From: Lutibacter sp.
GTDB lineage: Bacteria > Bacteroidota > Bacteroidia > Flavobacteriales > Flavobacteriaceae
Direction of reading: 5' to 3'
Length of the DNA: 64,000 nucleotides
Assembly: GCF_030692605.1 (NCBI RefSeq)
Contig: NZ_JAUYUD010000106.1
Span: 1-64,000, forward strand
In this document: in pieces, positions 19,625 to 28,438 of the stretch
Numbering within the stretch: the stretch's first letter is position 1
How the letters are laid out: the number at the start of each line of letters is the position of its first letter
Translations under genes and position numbers: made by a program
The notes under the pieces: model-generated
Told to the model about the DNA's origin: nothing
Databases searched by the model: none
The model's input: the letters and a program-made list of their open reading frames with translations, nothing else

Positions 19625-20056
19625 ATGAAAATTGAAATAATAAATAACTCCAAACACGAATTACCTAGTTATGAAACCATTGCATCGGCAGGAATGGATT
19701 TACGTGCAAATATTGATGAAGCTATTACGCTAAAACCTTTAGAGAGGGCTATTGTAAAAACAGGTTTGTTTATTGCATTACCAGCTGGTACAGAAGCGCA
19801 AGTTAGGCCACGTAGTGGACTTGCAGCTAAAAAAGGTGTTACCGTGTTAAATGCTCCCGGAACTGTTGATGCAGATTATAGAGGTGAAATAGGAGTAATT
19901 TTGATAAACCTATCGAACGATGATTTTATTATAAATGATGGAGAACGAATTGCACAATTGGTAATTTCACAACATGAACGGGCCGAATGGAGCGAAGTTG
20001 CTATATTAAGCGAAACAGAGCGTGGCGCTGGCGGATTTGGCTCTACAGGAATCTAA
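19625..20056 (+). CDS. dut: dUTP diphosphatase (dUTPase)
   Basis: The 143-aa trimeric dUTPase hydrolyses dUTP to dUMP, keeping uracil out of DNA and feeding dTMP synthesis. All five motifs are visible: AGMDLRA (1), RPRSGLA (2), [12 protein letters not shown] with catalytic D82 (3), ERIAQLVI (4) and the C-terminal P-loop-like GAGGFGSTG (5). It is in the middle of a plus-strand run starting at the flippase. Confidence 0.97.
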   Translation: MKIEIINNSKHELPSYETIASAGMDLRANIDEAITLKPLERAIVKTGLFIALPAGTEAQVRPRSGLAAKKGVTVLNAPGTVDADYRGEIGVILINLSNDDFIINDGERIAQLVISQHERAEWSEVAILSETERGAGGFGSTGI

Positions 20057-20079
20057 AAAATAGCACCTAACTTTATATT

Positions 20080-20853
20080 ATGGAAATAATTATCATATCA
20101 TTAACCGCATTTCTTGCTTCCATTCTAACTTTTTTTTCTGGTTTTGGATTGGGTACCATTCTAACTCCAGTTTTTATGATTTTTTTTCCTGTTGAGTTGG
20201 CTATAGGTTTAACTGGTGTGGTACATTTTTTAAATAATATTTTTAAAGTGTTTTTAGTAGGTAAAAATGCGGACAAAACTGTATTATTAAAATTTGGTAT
20301 TCCTGCAGTTATTGCCGCTTTTTTTGGTGCTTGGTTGTTATTTCAAATTCCAGATGCTAAGCCATTATTTACTTATGAAATGATGAATAAAACCTTTGAA
20401 GTGTATCCTGTTAAATTTATTATATCCATTTTATTAATAATTTTTGCCAGTATTGATTTAATTCCATATTTAAATAATTTGAAATTTGGAAAAGAAAAAT
20501 TACCTTTAGGAGGTGCCTTAAGTGGATTTTTTGGAGGTCTTTCTGGAAATCAAGGTGCTTTGAGAAGTGCTTTTCTAATTAAGGCTGGTCTTTCAAAAGA
20601 AGCTTTTATTGGAACTGCTGTTATTGTTTCTGTTTTTGTAGATTTCACAAGATTGAGCGTTTACGCTTCTAAATTTTCCAAATCTGGAATTACCGATAAT
20701 TTAACTTTAATAATTTGTGCCACTTTATCAGCAATAATTGGAGCTTATATTGGTAATAAACTTTTAAAGAAAGTAACTATTAAATTTTTACAGATTTTTG
20801 TTGCTATTATGCTAATTATCATTTCAATAGCATTAGGATCGGGTTTAATTTAA
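20080..20853 (+). CDS. TSUP-family permease (TauE/SafE-like)
   Basis: The 257-aa membrane protein has about seven to eight TM segments and two related halves, each with a glycine-rich repeat: FFSGFGLGTILTPVF near the N terminus and GFFGGLSGNQGALRSAFL in the middle. This is the 4-toluene sulfonate uptake permease/TauE family, whose members export sulfite or organosulfur anions. Substrate unknown. Its stop overlaps that of the convergent ABC gene by 4 bases. Confidence 0.85.
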   Translation: MEIIIISLTAFLASILTFFSGFGLGTILTPVFMIFFPVELAIGLTGVVHFLNNIFKVFLVGKNADKTVLLKFGIPAVIAAFFGAWLLFQIPDAKPLFTYEMMNKTFEVYPVKFIISILLIIFASIDLIPYLNNLKFGKEKLPLGGALSGFFGGLSGNQGALRSAFLIKAGLSKEAFIGTAVIVSVFVDFTRLSVYASKFSKSGITDNLTLIICATLSAIIGAYIGNKLLKKVTIKFLQIFVAIMLIIISIALGSGLI

Positions 20854-21800
20854 ATCCGATTCTTAATTTCAAGAAATACCTTTTCGCCTTCATTTATAGC
20901 TTTGGTATGCTCAAAAAATATAATCGTTCTTTTTAATTTAGCTTCAATTAAAAAACAATATCCTTTAAAATAAGAATTTAAAACAGTTGCTTTTAAATTG
21001 GATTTTTTAACAACTTTTAGCTGATTTGGGTATGCTAAAATTGCTTTTAAAGAAGTTGTTTCTGCATCAATTTCAATTAAAGGTATTTCATTTATATCGT
21101 TAAAAAAAGAGGAAATATATTCATTTTTGGGATAGTTATATAAATTTTCAGGAGTATCTTTTGCAATAAGTTTTCCCTTTTTAATTACTATAATTTCATT
21201 GGCAAAAGAAAGTGCGTCTGTTGAATCGTGTGTTGCCACAATACACAGTATGTTTTTAGCTTTCAAATGTTTAAATAAATTTCTTCTCAATTTATTTTTT
21301 CTGAAATTATCTATATGGCTAAAAGGCTCGTCTAATAATAAAACTTCGGGTTCTTTTGCAATTACTTTTGCAATTGCAATTCGTTGTTTTTGACCACCAC
21401 TTAAGTTTTTAACCTTTGTTTTAGCAAAATCGAGCATATCTACAACTTCTAATAATTCAGTAATACGTTGCTGTTTATTAGGGTTTAAAGCCGAAATGTT
21501 CTTTCCCACATTTTCTTCAACAGTGGTATAAGGCATTAAATCGAAATCTTGCGGTAAATATTTCATGAAATTCTCACCTGGAATGAGGTAAAAATTAGGA
21601 CCTAATAATTTTTTATCATTCCAAAATACTGCTCCTTTTTCAATATGAAGTAATCCATATATAATTTCTAAAAGTGTACTTTTTCCGCAGCCACTTTCAC
21701 CAACTATAGCAATATATTCACCTTTATTTGCGGTGAAACTAATATTTTTAATCACTTCTTTTGAAGTGTATCCAAATGATATGTTGTCTACTTTTAGCAC
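20850..21800 (-). CDS. orphan ABC transporter ATP-binding protein
   Basis: The 316-aa ATPase has Walker A GESGCGKST (34-42), signature LSGGQ (133-137) and Walker B VLLLDEP (D157, E158), then a ~80-residue C-terminal domain resembling TOBE/regulatory extensions of importer ATPases. No permease or binding protein is nearby. It lies 4 bases downstream of the deacylase gene and so appears to be part of the RimB/RimK operon. I infer either a translation- or stress-linked role or a permease encoded elsewhere. Confidence 0.88.
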   Translation of the reverse strand: MLKVDNISFGYTSKEVIKNISFTANKGEYIAIVGESGCGKSTLLEIIYGLLHIEKGAVFWNDKKLLGPNFYLIPGENFMKYLPQDFDLMPYTTVEENVGKNISALNPNKQQRITELLEVVDMLDFAKTKVKNLSGGQKQRIAIAKVIAKEPEVLLLDEPFSHIDNFRKNKLRRNLFKHLKAKNILCIVATHDSTDALSFANEIIVIKKGKLIAKDTPENLYNYPKNEYISSFFNDINEIPLIEIDAETTSLKAILAYPNQLKVVKKSNLKATVLNSYFKGYCFLIEAKLKRTIIFFEHTKAINEGEKVFLEIKNRI

Positions 21801-21804
21801 CCTT

Positions 21805-22752
21805 TTATTCGTATCCTATATGAAAAAGGGCATCGCCTTGATTAACAACTGGAGCGTGATTCGAATTTAAAATATAACCAGTCTGAGTGTTTTTAAAACT
21901 TTGTTCAAAAGTTCCAAACGGATCTGAAATACTCCCAATTTTAATTCCTCTTTCCACTTTTTGGCCGGCACTTACAAAAGACCTATACATACCAGAGTGT
22001 TTGGCTCTAATCCATTTCGATTTTTTAATAATTATTGATGCGTTCTCTAAAGTGGGTCTTGAAACCTTACCATTAAAATCTCTTATGCCAAGATGGTTCA
22101 TTATATTTAATGCGCCTTGGATACCAGATTGAGTAACGTTTTTATCCAAACTAAACGATTTTCCTCCTTCAAATAACAATACTTTTTTACCTAAATTGGT
22201 CATCGATTTTCGAATAGTTCTATCTTTACTTTGGCTAAATAAAATAAAAGGAGCTCCAAAAACTTGAGCTAATTTCAAATTTTCTGGATCATTATCGTCA
22301 ATCCGAATTTGAGAATAATTAAATCGTTGTGCACCTCCAGTATGATAGTCTATACAGACATCTATATGCGGTACAACTTCTTTCATAATATGAAAGGCAA
22401 ACCTACTTGCTAAAGAACCAGTTATAGAACCTGGAAAAACCCTATTTAAATCTCTTCCATCAGGAAATTCTCTACGCTGATTTAAAAAACCAAAAACATT
22501 TAATAATGGAATACAGATTACAGTTCCTTTTTCTGGTTTATTATAGCCCTTTGCTACAATTTGGCGAACAATTTCTATTCCGTTAATTTCATCTCCATGA
22601 ACACCTCCTAATAACAAAATACAAGGGCCATCAACCTTTGCTCTCTCTACAATAATTGGAACTTCAATAATAGAGCGAGTATTTAACCGTGCAAAATCCA
22701 TTTTAACTTGAACAGACTCCCCTAAACCAATTTTATGATTAAGAATTTTCAT
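21805..22752 (-). CDS. succinylglutamate desuccinylase/aspartoacylase family zinc hydrolase
   Basis: The 315-aa M14-like zinc deacylase carries GGVHGDEINGIEIV (Zn ligands H and E), a second histidine in CIDYHTGGAQR and a likely catalytic glutamate in LLFEGGKS. The C-terminal ~100 residues form the barrel-sandwich domain found in this family. It is 9 bases from rimK and belongs to the commonly seen RimB-RimK-deacylase cluster, so I infer a role in processing or removing amino-acid adducts (e.g. glutamyl) rather than arginine catabolism. Confidence 0.88.
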   Translation of the reverse strand: MKILNHKIGLGESVQVKMDFARLNTRSIIEVPIIVERAKVDGPCILLLGGVHGDEINGIEIVRQIVAKGYNKPEKGTVICIPLLNVFGFLNQRREFPDGRDLNRVFPGSITGSLASRFAFHIMKEVVPHIDVCIDYHTGGAQRFNYSQIRIDDNDPENLKLAQVFGAPFILFSQSKDRTIRKSMTNLGKKVLLFEGGKSFSLDKNVTQSGIQGALNIMNHLGIRDFNGKVSRPTLENASIIIKKSKWIRAKHSGMYRSFVSAGQKVERGIKIGSISDPFGTFEQSFKNTQTGYILNSNHAPVVNQGDALFHIGYE

Positions 22753-22761
22753 TTACCTAAA

Positions 22762-23643
22762 TTAATCAATATCAACGTGTCTTTCTATATAATGAATAAT
22801 TTTGCCAGCAATATCAACACCAGTAGCTCTTTCAATACCCTCTAAACCAGGTGAGGAATTAACTTCTAAAATAAGTGGTCCCCTTGCCGATTGCAATAAA
22901 TCCACCCCAGCAACACCTAATCCCATAACACGTGCTGCTTTTAGTGCAGCATTTTTTTCATCAATAGATAATTTTATAATTTCAGCGGTACCTCCACGAT
23001 GTAAATTAGATCTAAATTCACCTTCTTTTCCTTGTCTTTTCATTGCGCCAACAACTTCACCATCAACAACAAAAACTCGGATGTCTGCTCCTTTGGCTTC
23101 CTTAATAAATTCTTGAACAATAACACGTGCTTTTAAACCATTAAAGGCTTCTAAAACAGAGGTAGCGGCATTTTCATTTTCAGCTAAAACAACTCCTAAA
23201 CCTTGAGTTCCTTCTAATAATTTTATCACTAAAGGAGTACCTCCAACACTTTCTATAACGTCATGTACATTTTTTGAATAGTTGGTAAATACTGTTTTTG
23301 GAAGGCCTAATCCAGCTCTAGATAGCACTTGTAAGCTTCTTAGTTTATCTCTTGAACGCATTAATGCTTGAGATTCTACCGCCGTAAAAACTTTCATCAT
23401 TTCAAATTGTCTGACAACTGCCGTACCATAAAAGGTAACTGAAGCCCCAATTCTTGGAATTACAGCATCAATATCTAATAATAGCTCATGTTTATAACGT
23501 ATGGCTGGTTTTTTTCTTTCAATAATAATGTCGCATTTTGTATGATCTACTACTACTATTTCATGATTTCTTTCTTTTCCAGCTTCAACAAGTCTTTTTG
23601 TTGAATATAAATTTTGGTTTCTCGATAAAACGACAATTTTCAT
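22762..23643 (-). CDS. rimK: RimK-type ATP-grasp alpha-L-glutamate ligase
   Basis: The 293-aa ATP-grasp ligase is close in length to E. coli RimK (300 aa), which adds glutamates to the C terminus of ribosomal protein S6 and can make poly-alpha-glutamate. Motifs: an N-terminal [20 protein letters not shown] domain, the ATP-grasp strand [17 protein letters not shown] and the metal-binding [15 protein letters not shown]. It is flanked by RimB (2-base gap) and the zinc deacylase. Confidence 0.92.
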   Translation of the reverse strand: MKIVVLSRNQNLYSTKRLVEAGKERNHEIVVVDHTKCDIIIERKKPAIRYKHELLLDIDAVIPRIGASVTFYGTAVVRQFEMMKVFTAVESQALMRSRDKLRSLQVLSRAGLGLPKTVFTNYSKNVHDVIESVGGTPLVIKLLEGTQGLGVVLAENENAATSVLEAFNGLKARVIVQEFIKEAKGADIRVFVVDGEVVGAMKRQGKEGEFRSNLHRGGTAEIIKLSIDEKNAALKAARVMGLGVAGVDLLQSARGPLILEVNSSPGLEGIERATGVDIAGKIIHYIERHVDID

Positions 23644-23645
23644 AT

Positions 23646-24089
23646 TTAAATTTTTGTTATATTGTTAGTTAAGGATAGATCTTTTTTTGATGTATCTATT
23701 ATAAATTTTCTTGAAAGAAATTTTCTCCCTAATAATACAGGAAACCTCATAGAACCTCTTTCGGTTATAGTTAATTCAATAGCACGAATTCTATTAAAAA
23801 TTAAAATTTCTGTTTTGATTAAATATCTTTTTTCAACAACTCCATTAGAGCTTTTAACATTTTTTTGTTTAAAATCGCTAAAAATCAATGGTTTTTGATG
23901 AAAATCTTGATGTTTAGGATCTAAAAATAAACATTTTAGTATATTATTTTCCTCAATAATATGATGGCAATGAATACTTGAGGTATACGCGCCTGAATCT
24001 ATTTTAATATCAATACCTAATAAATCTAACTTCGGAAAATCTACTACATCAGTTCTTCCAATTAAGATTTTTGGTTTCGCGTTTTTCAA
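23646..24089 (-). CDS. RimB/RimK-associated retropepsin-like protease
   Basis: The 147-aa protein has an aspartyl-protease-like D31-S-G signature in [12 protein letters not shown] and the family end [14 protein letters not shown]. These are the 'ATP-dependent zinc protease' (RimB) family, which trims glutamate tails added by RimK in other bacteria. First gene of the operon rimB-rimK-deacylase-ABC, with a -7 element just upstream. Confidence 0.87.
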   Translation of the reverse strand: MKNAKPKILIGRTDVVDFPKLDLLGIDIKIDSGAYTSSIHCHHIIEENNILKCLFLDPKHQDFHQKPLIFSDFKQKNVKSSNGVVEKRYLIKTEILIFNRIRAIELTITERGSMRFPVLLGRKFLSRKFIIDTSKKDLSLTNNITKI

Positions 24090-24120
24090 TTTTATGTTTA
24101 TTAATTTGGTAGTAATGTTG

Positions 24121-24150
24121 CAAAAATAATCTTTTATTGCTTATCTCAAG
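24121..24150 (-). promoter_or_regulatory. putative promoter of the rim operon
   Basis: Minus-strand TATTTTTG (24121-24128) with CTTG (24147-24150) 18 bases upstream approximates the TTTG/TAnnTTTG consensus. It is 32 bases from the RimB-like ATG. Confidence 0.45.
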
Positions 24151-24204
24151 GTTTCTGTGAGTCGCTTCGACAAAATAGGTAAATTTTTTGTTAAAAACAA
24201 TCCT

Positions 24205-24247
24205 AAAATAAAAAAAGGTTGTTCTAAATTTCTTTAAAACAACCCTT
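24205..24247 (-). terminator. recA terminator
   Basis: On the minus strand GGTTGTT (24237-24243) pairs with AACAACC (24216-24222), followed by an unbroken T run of seven and more T-rich sequence. It lies 25 bases after the recA stop. Confidence 0.8.
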
Positions 24248-24267
24248 TAATAAATAACACTTTATCC

Positions 24268-25272
24268 CTATTGTACTTTAATCGTCTCTTTTATTTTAGT
24301 TTCTAATTCTTCCGCTAATTCTGGATTGTCTTTAATCAATGCTTTTACGGCATCCCTACCTTGACCTAATTTTGTTTCACCATAACTAAACCAAGAGCCA
24401 CTTTTTTTAATAATTCCGTATTCTACACCTAAATCTAAAATTTCTCCTGTTTTAGAAATTCCTTCGCCGTACATAATATCAAATTCTGCTACTTTAAAAG
24501 GTGGAGCTACTTTATTTTTAACTACTTTAACTTTGGTACTATTACCAGTGGCAACTTCTCCATCTTTTATTTGAGTACGCCTTCTAATATCTAACCGAAC
24601 CGATGCATAAAATTTAAGCGCATTACCACCTGTAGTTGTTTCAGGATTTCCAAACATAACTCCAATTTTATCACGTAACTGATTAATAAAAATTACAGTA
24701 CAATTTGTTTTATGAATAGTACCTGTTAATTTACGTAGCGCTTGAGACATTAAACGTGCATGTAAGCCCATTTTAGAGTCACCCATTTCGCCTTCAATTT
24801 CACTTTTTGGAGTTAATGCTGCTACTGAATCAATTACAATAATATCAATAGCACCAGAACTAATTAGGTTGTCTGCAATTTCCAATGCTTGCTCACCATA
24901 ATCCGGTTGAGAAATAATTAAATTATCAATGTCTATACCTAATTTTTCAGCATAAAAACGGTCGAATGCGTGTTCTGCATCTATAAATGCTGCTATACCA
25001 CCTGCTTTTTGAGCTTCGGCAATTGCATGTAAGCTTAAGGTTGTTTTACCCGAAGATTCTGGTCCATAAATTTCAATTATTCTTCCTCTTGGATAACCGC
25101 CAACACCCATAGCTAAATCTAATCCTAGCGACCCCGATGAGATTACTTGAATATCAGAAATGGCCATATCTCCCATTTTCATAACTGCTCCCTTTCCATA
25201 GGTTTTATCTAATTTATCTAAGGTAAGTTGTAATGATTTTAATTTTGCTGCTTTTTCTTTATCTTCTGCCAT
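24268..25272 (-). CDS. recA: recombinase A
   Basis: The 334-aa RecA carries out strand exchange and activates LexA-type self-cleavage. Walker A is GPESSGKTT (70-78). Other signatures are IDAEHAFD, the Walker B strand [10 protein letters not shown], the L1 region [20 protein letters not shown] and L2 [20 protein letters not shown]. Length is typical of Bacteroidetes RecA. Monocistronic, with its own terminator. No intein. Confidence 0.98.
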   Translation of the reverse strand: MAEDKEKAAKLKSLQLTLDKLDKTYGKGAVMKMGDMAISDIQVISSGSLGLDLAMGVGGYPRGRIIEIYGPESSGKTTLSLHAIAEAQKAGGIAAFIDAEHAFDRFYAEKLGIDIDNLIISQPDYGEQALEIADNLISSGAIDIIVIDSVAALTPKSEIEGEMGDSKMGLHARLMSQALRKLTGTIHKTNCTVIFINQLRDKIGVMFGNPETTTGGNALKFYASVRLDIRRRTQIKDGEVATGNSTKVKVVKNKVAPPFKVAEFDIMYGEGISKTGEILDLGVEYGIIKKSGSWFSYGETKLGQGRDAVKALIKDNPELAEELETKIKETIKVQ

Positions 25273-25389
25273 AATCTTTATTAAGTTAATTTTTGAATGT
25301 TGCTAAAATATAAAAAAGATATGAGTATATTAAACCTTTAGTTATAATAATATCAACGCTTTTTATGCTGATGAAAATAAATTTAATAA

Positions 25390-25512
25390 TAGCACTTTTA
25401 AGCTTACAGTTCTAAGTTTTTGGTTTACAGTTTTTGGTTTACGGTTTTAAGTTTATAACTTATTTCCATTATAATTTTCTTCTTAAAACTTAATGCTTAG
25501 AACTTACAACTA
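25390..25512. repeat. degenerate short direct repeats
   Basis: The gap upstream of recA holds several near-copies of a phrase like GTTTACAGTTTTTGG / GTTTACGGTTTTAAG and then mirrored AACTTAATGC/AACTTACAAC. It is low-complexity sequence with no ORF. Comparable decayed phrases occur at 10.4 and 58.3 kb. Confidence 0.4.
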
Positions 25513-25514
25513 AA

Positions 25515-26096
25515 TCAAACCAAATTATTAATCTTGGCGTATTGTAATAGGATAATGGTTTTAGCATCACAAATTTCACCTGTTGAAACCATTGTTAGTG
25601 CTTTATAAAAATCTAATTCTATAACTTCAATTTCTTCCGATTCTTCTACTAAACCTCCTCCACTAGTAATTTTTAAATCATCATTATATTCTGCAATAAA
25701 ATAGTGTATTTTTTCAGTAACAGCTCCAGGAGTTGAATAGATTTCGAAAATTTTTATTGGGTTTTCAATTTTGAATCCGGTTTCTTCTTCTGTTTCTTTT
25801 TTGATACAATCTACCGGGTTATCATTGTCTAATAAACCTGCACAAACTTCAATCATCATCCCATCATTATTACCGTTTAAGTAACTGGGCATTCTAAATT
25901 GTTTGGTAAGAATTACTTTTTTTTTGTCTGGATTATACAATAAAATTGCAGCTCCATCACCTCTATCATAACTTTCTCTATTCTGATTTTGCCATGTTCC
26001 ACTTTTTGTTTGAAAATCAAAATTTACTTTATCTAACTTATACCATTCGTTTGAAAGGTTTGTAATGGTTTTAATTTTAACTTTAGAATTTTTCAT
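25515..26096 (-). CDS. nudK: NudK-like Nudix hydrolase
   Basis: The 193-aa protein resembles the GDP-mannose pyrophosphatase NudK (191 aa in E. coli), including AILLYNPDKKKVILTKQFRMP and the Nudix box region GLLDNDNPVDCIKKETEEE. The first box glutamate is Asn here (DNDN, versus DNDE in NudK), while the metal-binding ETEEETG cluster is intact. It overlaps the acetyltransferase gene by 14 bases, so it is the last gene of a CDF-GNAT-Nudix operon. Confidence 0.85.
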   Translation of the reverse strand: MKNSKVKIKTITNLSNEWYKLDKVNFDFQTKSGTWQNQNRESYDRGDGAAILLYNPDKKKVILTKQFRMPSYLNGNNDGMMIEVCAGLLDNDNPVDCIKKETEEETGFKIENPIKIFEIYSTPGAVTEKIHYFIAEYNDDLKITSGGGLVEESEEIEVIELDFYKALTMVSTGEICDAKTIILLQYAKINNLV

Positions 26097-26541
26097 AGGT
26101 AGTTCTAATCATAGCAATATGTGGTATGTTATCTTCTAAATATTCTTCTCCTATTTGTATAAAATTATGAGATTCATAAAACTTTTTAAGGTATAATTGT
26201 GCAGAAATTTTAATTAGATCTTGATCAAAATAATTTTTAATAGCATCTATAGAATGTTTCATAATTACATGACCATAACCAAATTTTCTCTCATTAATTG
26301 CAACAACTACCCTACCAATACTTGCTTCAGAAAAATAATCTCTAGGTTTAAAAATGCGAGTATAGGCAACTATTTTATTGTTTTTTGTACCAATAATATG
26401 AATTGCTTTTTGGTCTTTTCCGTCTACATCTTGATACACACAATTTTGTTCAACCACAAAAACCTCGACTCTTAATTGAAGAATTTCGTACAATTCGGAG
26501 GTGGTTAATTCTGAATAAGATTTACTATAAATATGTAGCAT
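26083..26541 (-). CDS. ElaA-like GNAT N-acetyltransferase
   Basis: The 152-aa protein matches the ElaA family: an N-terminal SELYEILQLRVEVFVVEQNC..YQDVDGKD signature, the acetyl-CoA-binding strand around IGRVVVAINERKFGYGHVIM, and the late QLYLKKFYESHNFIQIGEEYLEDNIPHI segment. Substrate unknown. Its start touches the end of the CDF gene (1-base overlap) and its end overlaps nudK. Confidence 0.87.
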   Translation of the reverse strand: MLHIYSKSYSELTTSELYEILQLRVEVFVVEQNCVYQDVDGKDQKAIHIIGTKNNKIVAYTRIFKPRDYFSEASIGRVVVAINERKFGYGHVIMKHSIDAIKNYFDQDLIKISAQLYLKKFYESHNFIQIGEEYLEDNIPHIAMIRTTYEKF

Positions 26542-27449
26542 TAATCTTGAATTATAATTTCTTTGGAATCATTTCTACTAAATTCTGGTTGTAAATTACA
26601 ATGATTGATATGAAATTTATCAAACAAAACAGTTTCAACGTGTTCGCATATAAAATCAAATTCAGATAATTTAATATCTTCAGAAAATTCTATATGTGCT
26701 TCAAAATGACAATCGTGATCGTTTAATTGCCAAATATGAACATGGTGTACATTTTTAATTCCTACAACTTTTGATACTTCTGCAACTACTTCTTCTATAT
26801 TAAGGTGAGATGGTGCAAACAGCATTAAAATTTTAAGTGAAGTTATTAAAATATTCCAACTTAAATACATTAGATAGATTGATATTATAAGAGTTAAAAA
26901 AGCATCGATCCAATATATTTCATAAAATTTCATAAGTAAACCACCTATTAAAACTGCCACCGATGTTAGCATATCTGTAAATAAATGAAGATATGCCGAT
27001 TGCATATTAAGATTGTGTTTTGCATCATTTTTTAATAATAAAACGCTAAAACCATTTACAGCAATACCTAAAATAGCTAACCAAATAACTATATTACTTT
27101 CTATTTCTTGAGGATTATAAAACCGTTTAACGGCTTCAAATCCAAGAAAAACAGCAATAATAATTAGAGATAAGGCATTTATAAAAGCGGCAACAATTTC
27201 AGCTCTTTTATATCCAAAAGTAGAAGATGCTGTTTGCTTTTTTTTGTTGCTTAGCACATGTGCACCATAACTAATAATTAATGAAATTACATCTGAAAAA
27301 TTATGTACGGCATCTGAAATTAACGCTAAACTACCTGAAACAAATCCTCCTATTAATTGCGCAATTGTAATTATACTATTTAAAATTATAGATAGTAATA
27401 AATTTTTTCCACTTAATTTAGGATGATGATGTGAATGATTATTCCCCAT
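26541..27449 (-). CDS. cation diffusion facilitator (CzcD-like)
   Basis: The 302-aa inner-membrane metal/proton antiporter has a His-rich N terminus (NNHSHHHPK), six TM helices and paired HxxxD/DxxxD sites in TM2 and TM5 (ALISDAVHNFSD, HLFTDMLTSV). The cytoplasmic C-terminal domain is visible (NVHHVHIWQLNDHDCHFEAH). Zn2+ efflux is the usual role. First gene of a three-gene operon. Confidence 0.93.
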   Translation of the reverse strand: MGNNHSHHHPKLSGKNLLLSIILNSIITIAQLIGGFVSGSLALISDAVHNFSDVISLIISYGAHVLSNKKKQTASSTFGYKRAEIVAAFINALSLIIIAVFLGFEAVKRFYNPQEIESNIVIWLAILGIAVNGFSVLLLKNDAKHNLNMQSAYLHLFTDMLTSVAVLIGGLLMKFYEIYWIDAFLTLIISIYLMYLSWNILITSLKILMLFAPSHLNIEEVVAEVSKVVGIKNVHHVHIWQLNDHDCHFEAHIEFSEDIKLSEFDFICEHVETVLFDKFHINHCNLQPEFSRNDSKEIIIQD

Positions 27450-27467
27450 TTAATTATTGATGAATGA

Positions 27468-27475
27468 CAAAATTA
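27468..27475 (-). promoter_or_regulatory. putative -7 element for the CDF operon
   Basis: The minus strand reads TAATTTTG 18 bases before the CDF gene start. Confidence 0.35.
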
Positions 27476-27487
27476 ATGATGCTTTGC

Positions 27488-27925
27488 TTAACAACATTTA
27501 GTTGGTATTTTTTCAACTCTTATTTGGTGCCTTCCACCTTCAAATTCAGTTTTCAAAAATAGTTCTACAAAACCCATAGCTTGCTGTAACGAAACAAATC
27601 TTGCCGGAATACTTAAAATATTAGCATTATTATGAAGTCTAGCTAGTTCAACTAATTCATTATTCCAACAAAGTGCCGCTCTAATTCCTTGGTGTTTATT
27701 GGCTGTAATTTGAGCACCGTTCCCACTACCGCAAATTATAATTCCAAAAGTTGCTTTATTAGTTTCTACCGCAGTTGCAACCGGGTGAATGGTATCTGGA
27801 TAATCCATACTATCTTCTAAATCTGTTCCAAAATTTAAAACTTCAATCCCTTTAGATTTTAATAACTTTGTAATTTCAAATTTGTAGTGTGTACCTGCGT
27901 GATCATTACCTATTGCAATTATCAT
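27488..27925 (-). CDS. rpiB: ribose-5-phosphate isomerase B
   Basis: The 145-aa RpiB/LacAB-type isomerase interconverts ribose 5-phosphate and ribulose 5-phosphate in the pentose phosphate pathway. AIGNDHAG at the N terminus, the active-site IICGSGNGAQITANK with the catalytic cysteine, and RAALCWN are all typical. Length matches. The leader begins at the edge of the proposed origin region. Confidence 0.95.
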   Translation of the reverse strand: MIIAIGNDHAGTHYKFEITKLLKSKGIEVLNFGTDLEDSMDYPDTIHPVATAVETNKATFGIIICGSGNGAQITANKHQGIRAALCWNNELVELARLHNNANILSIPARFVSLQQAMGFVELFLKTEFEGGRHQIRVEKIPTKCC

Positions 27926-27951
27926 AAACTTAATTTTAAATTATACCGGTA

Positions 27952-27959
27952 CAAAAGTA
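27952..27959 (-). promoter_or_regulatory. putative -7 element for rpiB
   Basis: The minus strand reads TACTTTTG 27 bases upstream of the rpiB ATG, a full match to TAnnTTTG. The -33 region is only T-rich. Confidence 0.5.
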
Positions 27960-28226
27960 CAAATTCATACTTATTAACTGTAAAAATACAGAATGTTAAT
28001 AGCATTTTTTAATTAACTGATTAACAATACTTTTAATTTAAACAGCAATTGTGGATAAATTCAACGTTAAAAATGATAAGTAAATTTTGAAATATTAAAA
28101 CTATTCACTAATACAATAAACCTGTTTTTATAAACAACTTTTTTTATTAAATTTTAATAGGTAGTTGTAAACATTTTTTAGTAGGTTTATAAACAAAATA
28201 TTTTTAAAAGTTATTCAAAAAATAAG

Positions 28227-28265
28227 ATAAACTAGTTATAAACACTATGTTTATAACTAGTTTAT
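28227..28265. repeat. 17-bp perfect inverted repeat
   Basis: ATAAACTAGTTATAAAC (28227-28243) and its exact reverse complement (28249-28265) flank ACTAT. Each arm contains one DnaA-like TTATAAAC nonamer, so two such sites face each other. It could also act as a hairpin terminator for the small minus-strand gene. Confidence 0.6.
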
Positions 28266-28360
28266 TTTTATTGAAAATTAAGTAATTACAAATATTATAT
28301 GTGTTGGTAATTATTTATAAATAGTAATAAAAAATTAATTTAATAAAATTTATCATACAT

Positions 28361-28436
28361 ATTAACACACTATAATAACAATCAATATTTTTATAATAAT
28401 TTAAATTAAAAATATAAATTAATAATGTGTGTTAAT
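28361..28436. repeat. 10-bp inverted repeat ATTAACACAC
   Basis: ATTAACACAC at 28361-28370 and its reverse complement GTGTGTTAAT at 28427-28436 are separated by 56 AT-rich bases, at the right edge of the candidate origin. Confidence 0.4.
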
Positions 28437-28438
28437 AA

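Larger units (their letters stand above)
27960..28438. other. candidate chromosomal replication origin (oriC)
   Basis: A ~480-bp AT-rich stretch with no gene. It contains one perfect DnaA box, TTATCCACA on the minus strand at 28050-28058, and a cluster of related nonamers: TTATAAACA at 28128, 28187 and 28236, TTGTAAACA at 28165, and TTATAAACA on the minus strand at 28248-28256. A 17-bp perfect palindrome spans 28227-28265. Further AT-rich sequence (28266-28438) could be the unwinding element. Genes to the left (20.85-29.6 kb) run leftward and most to the right run rightward, as expected around an origin. Alternative: an unusually long intergenic region with a terminator. Confidence 0.5.

Noticed and set aside
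27926-28438. CRISPR array or tRNA in the long gene-free region
   Set aside because: No regularly spaced identical repeats and no cloverleaf or GGTTCGA-type loop was seen; the repeats are DnaA-like nonamers and palindromes.
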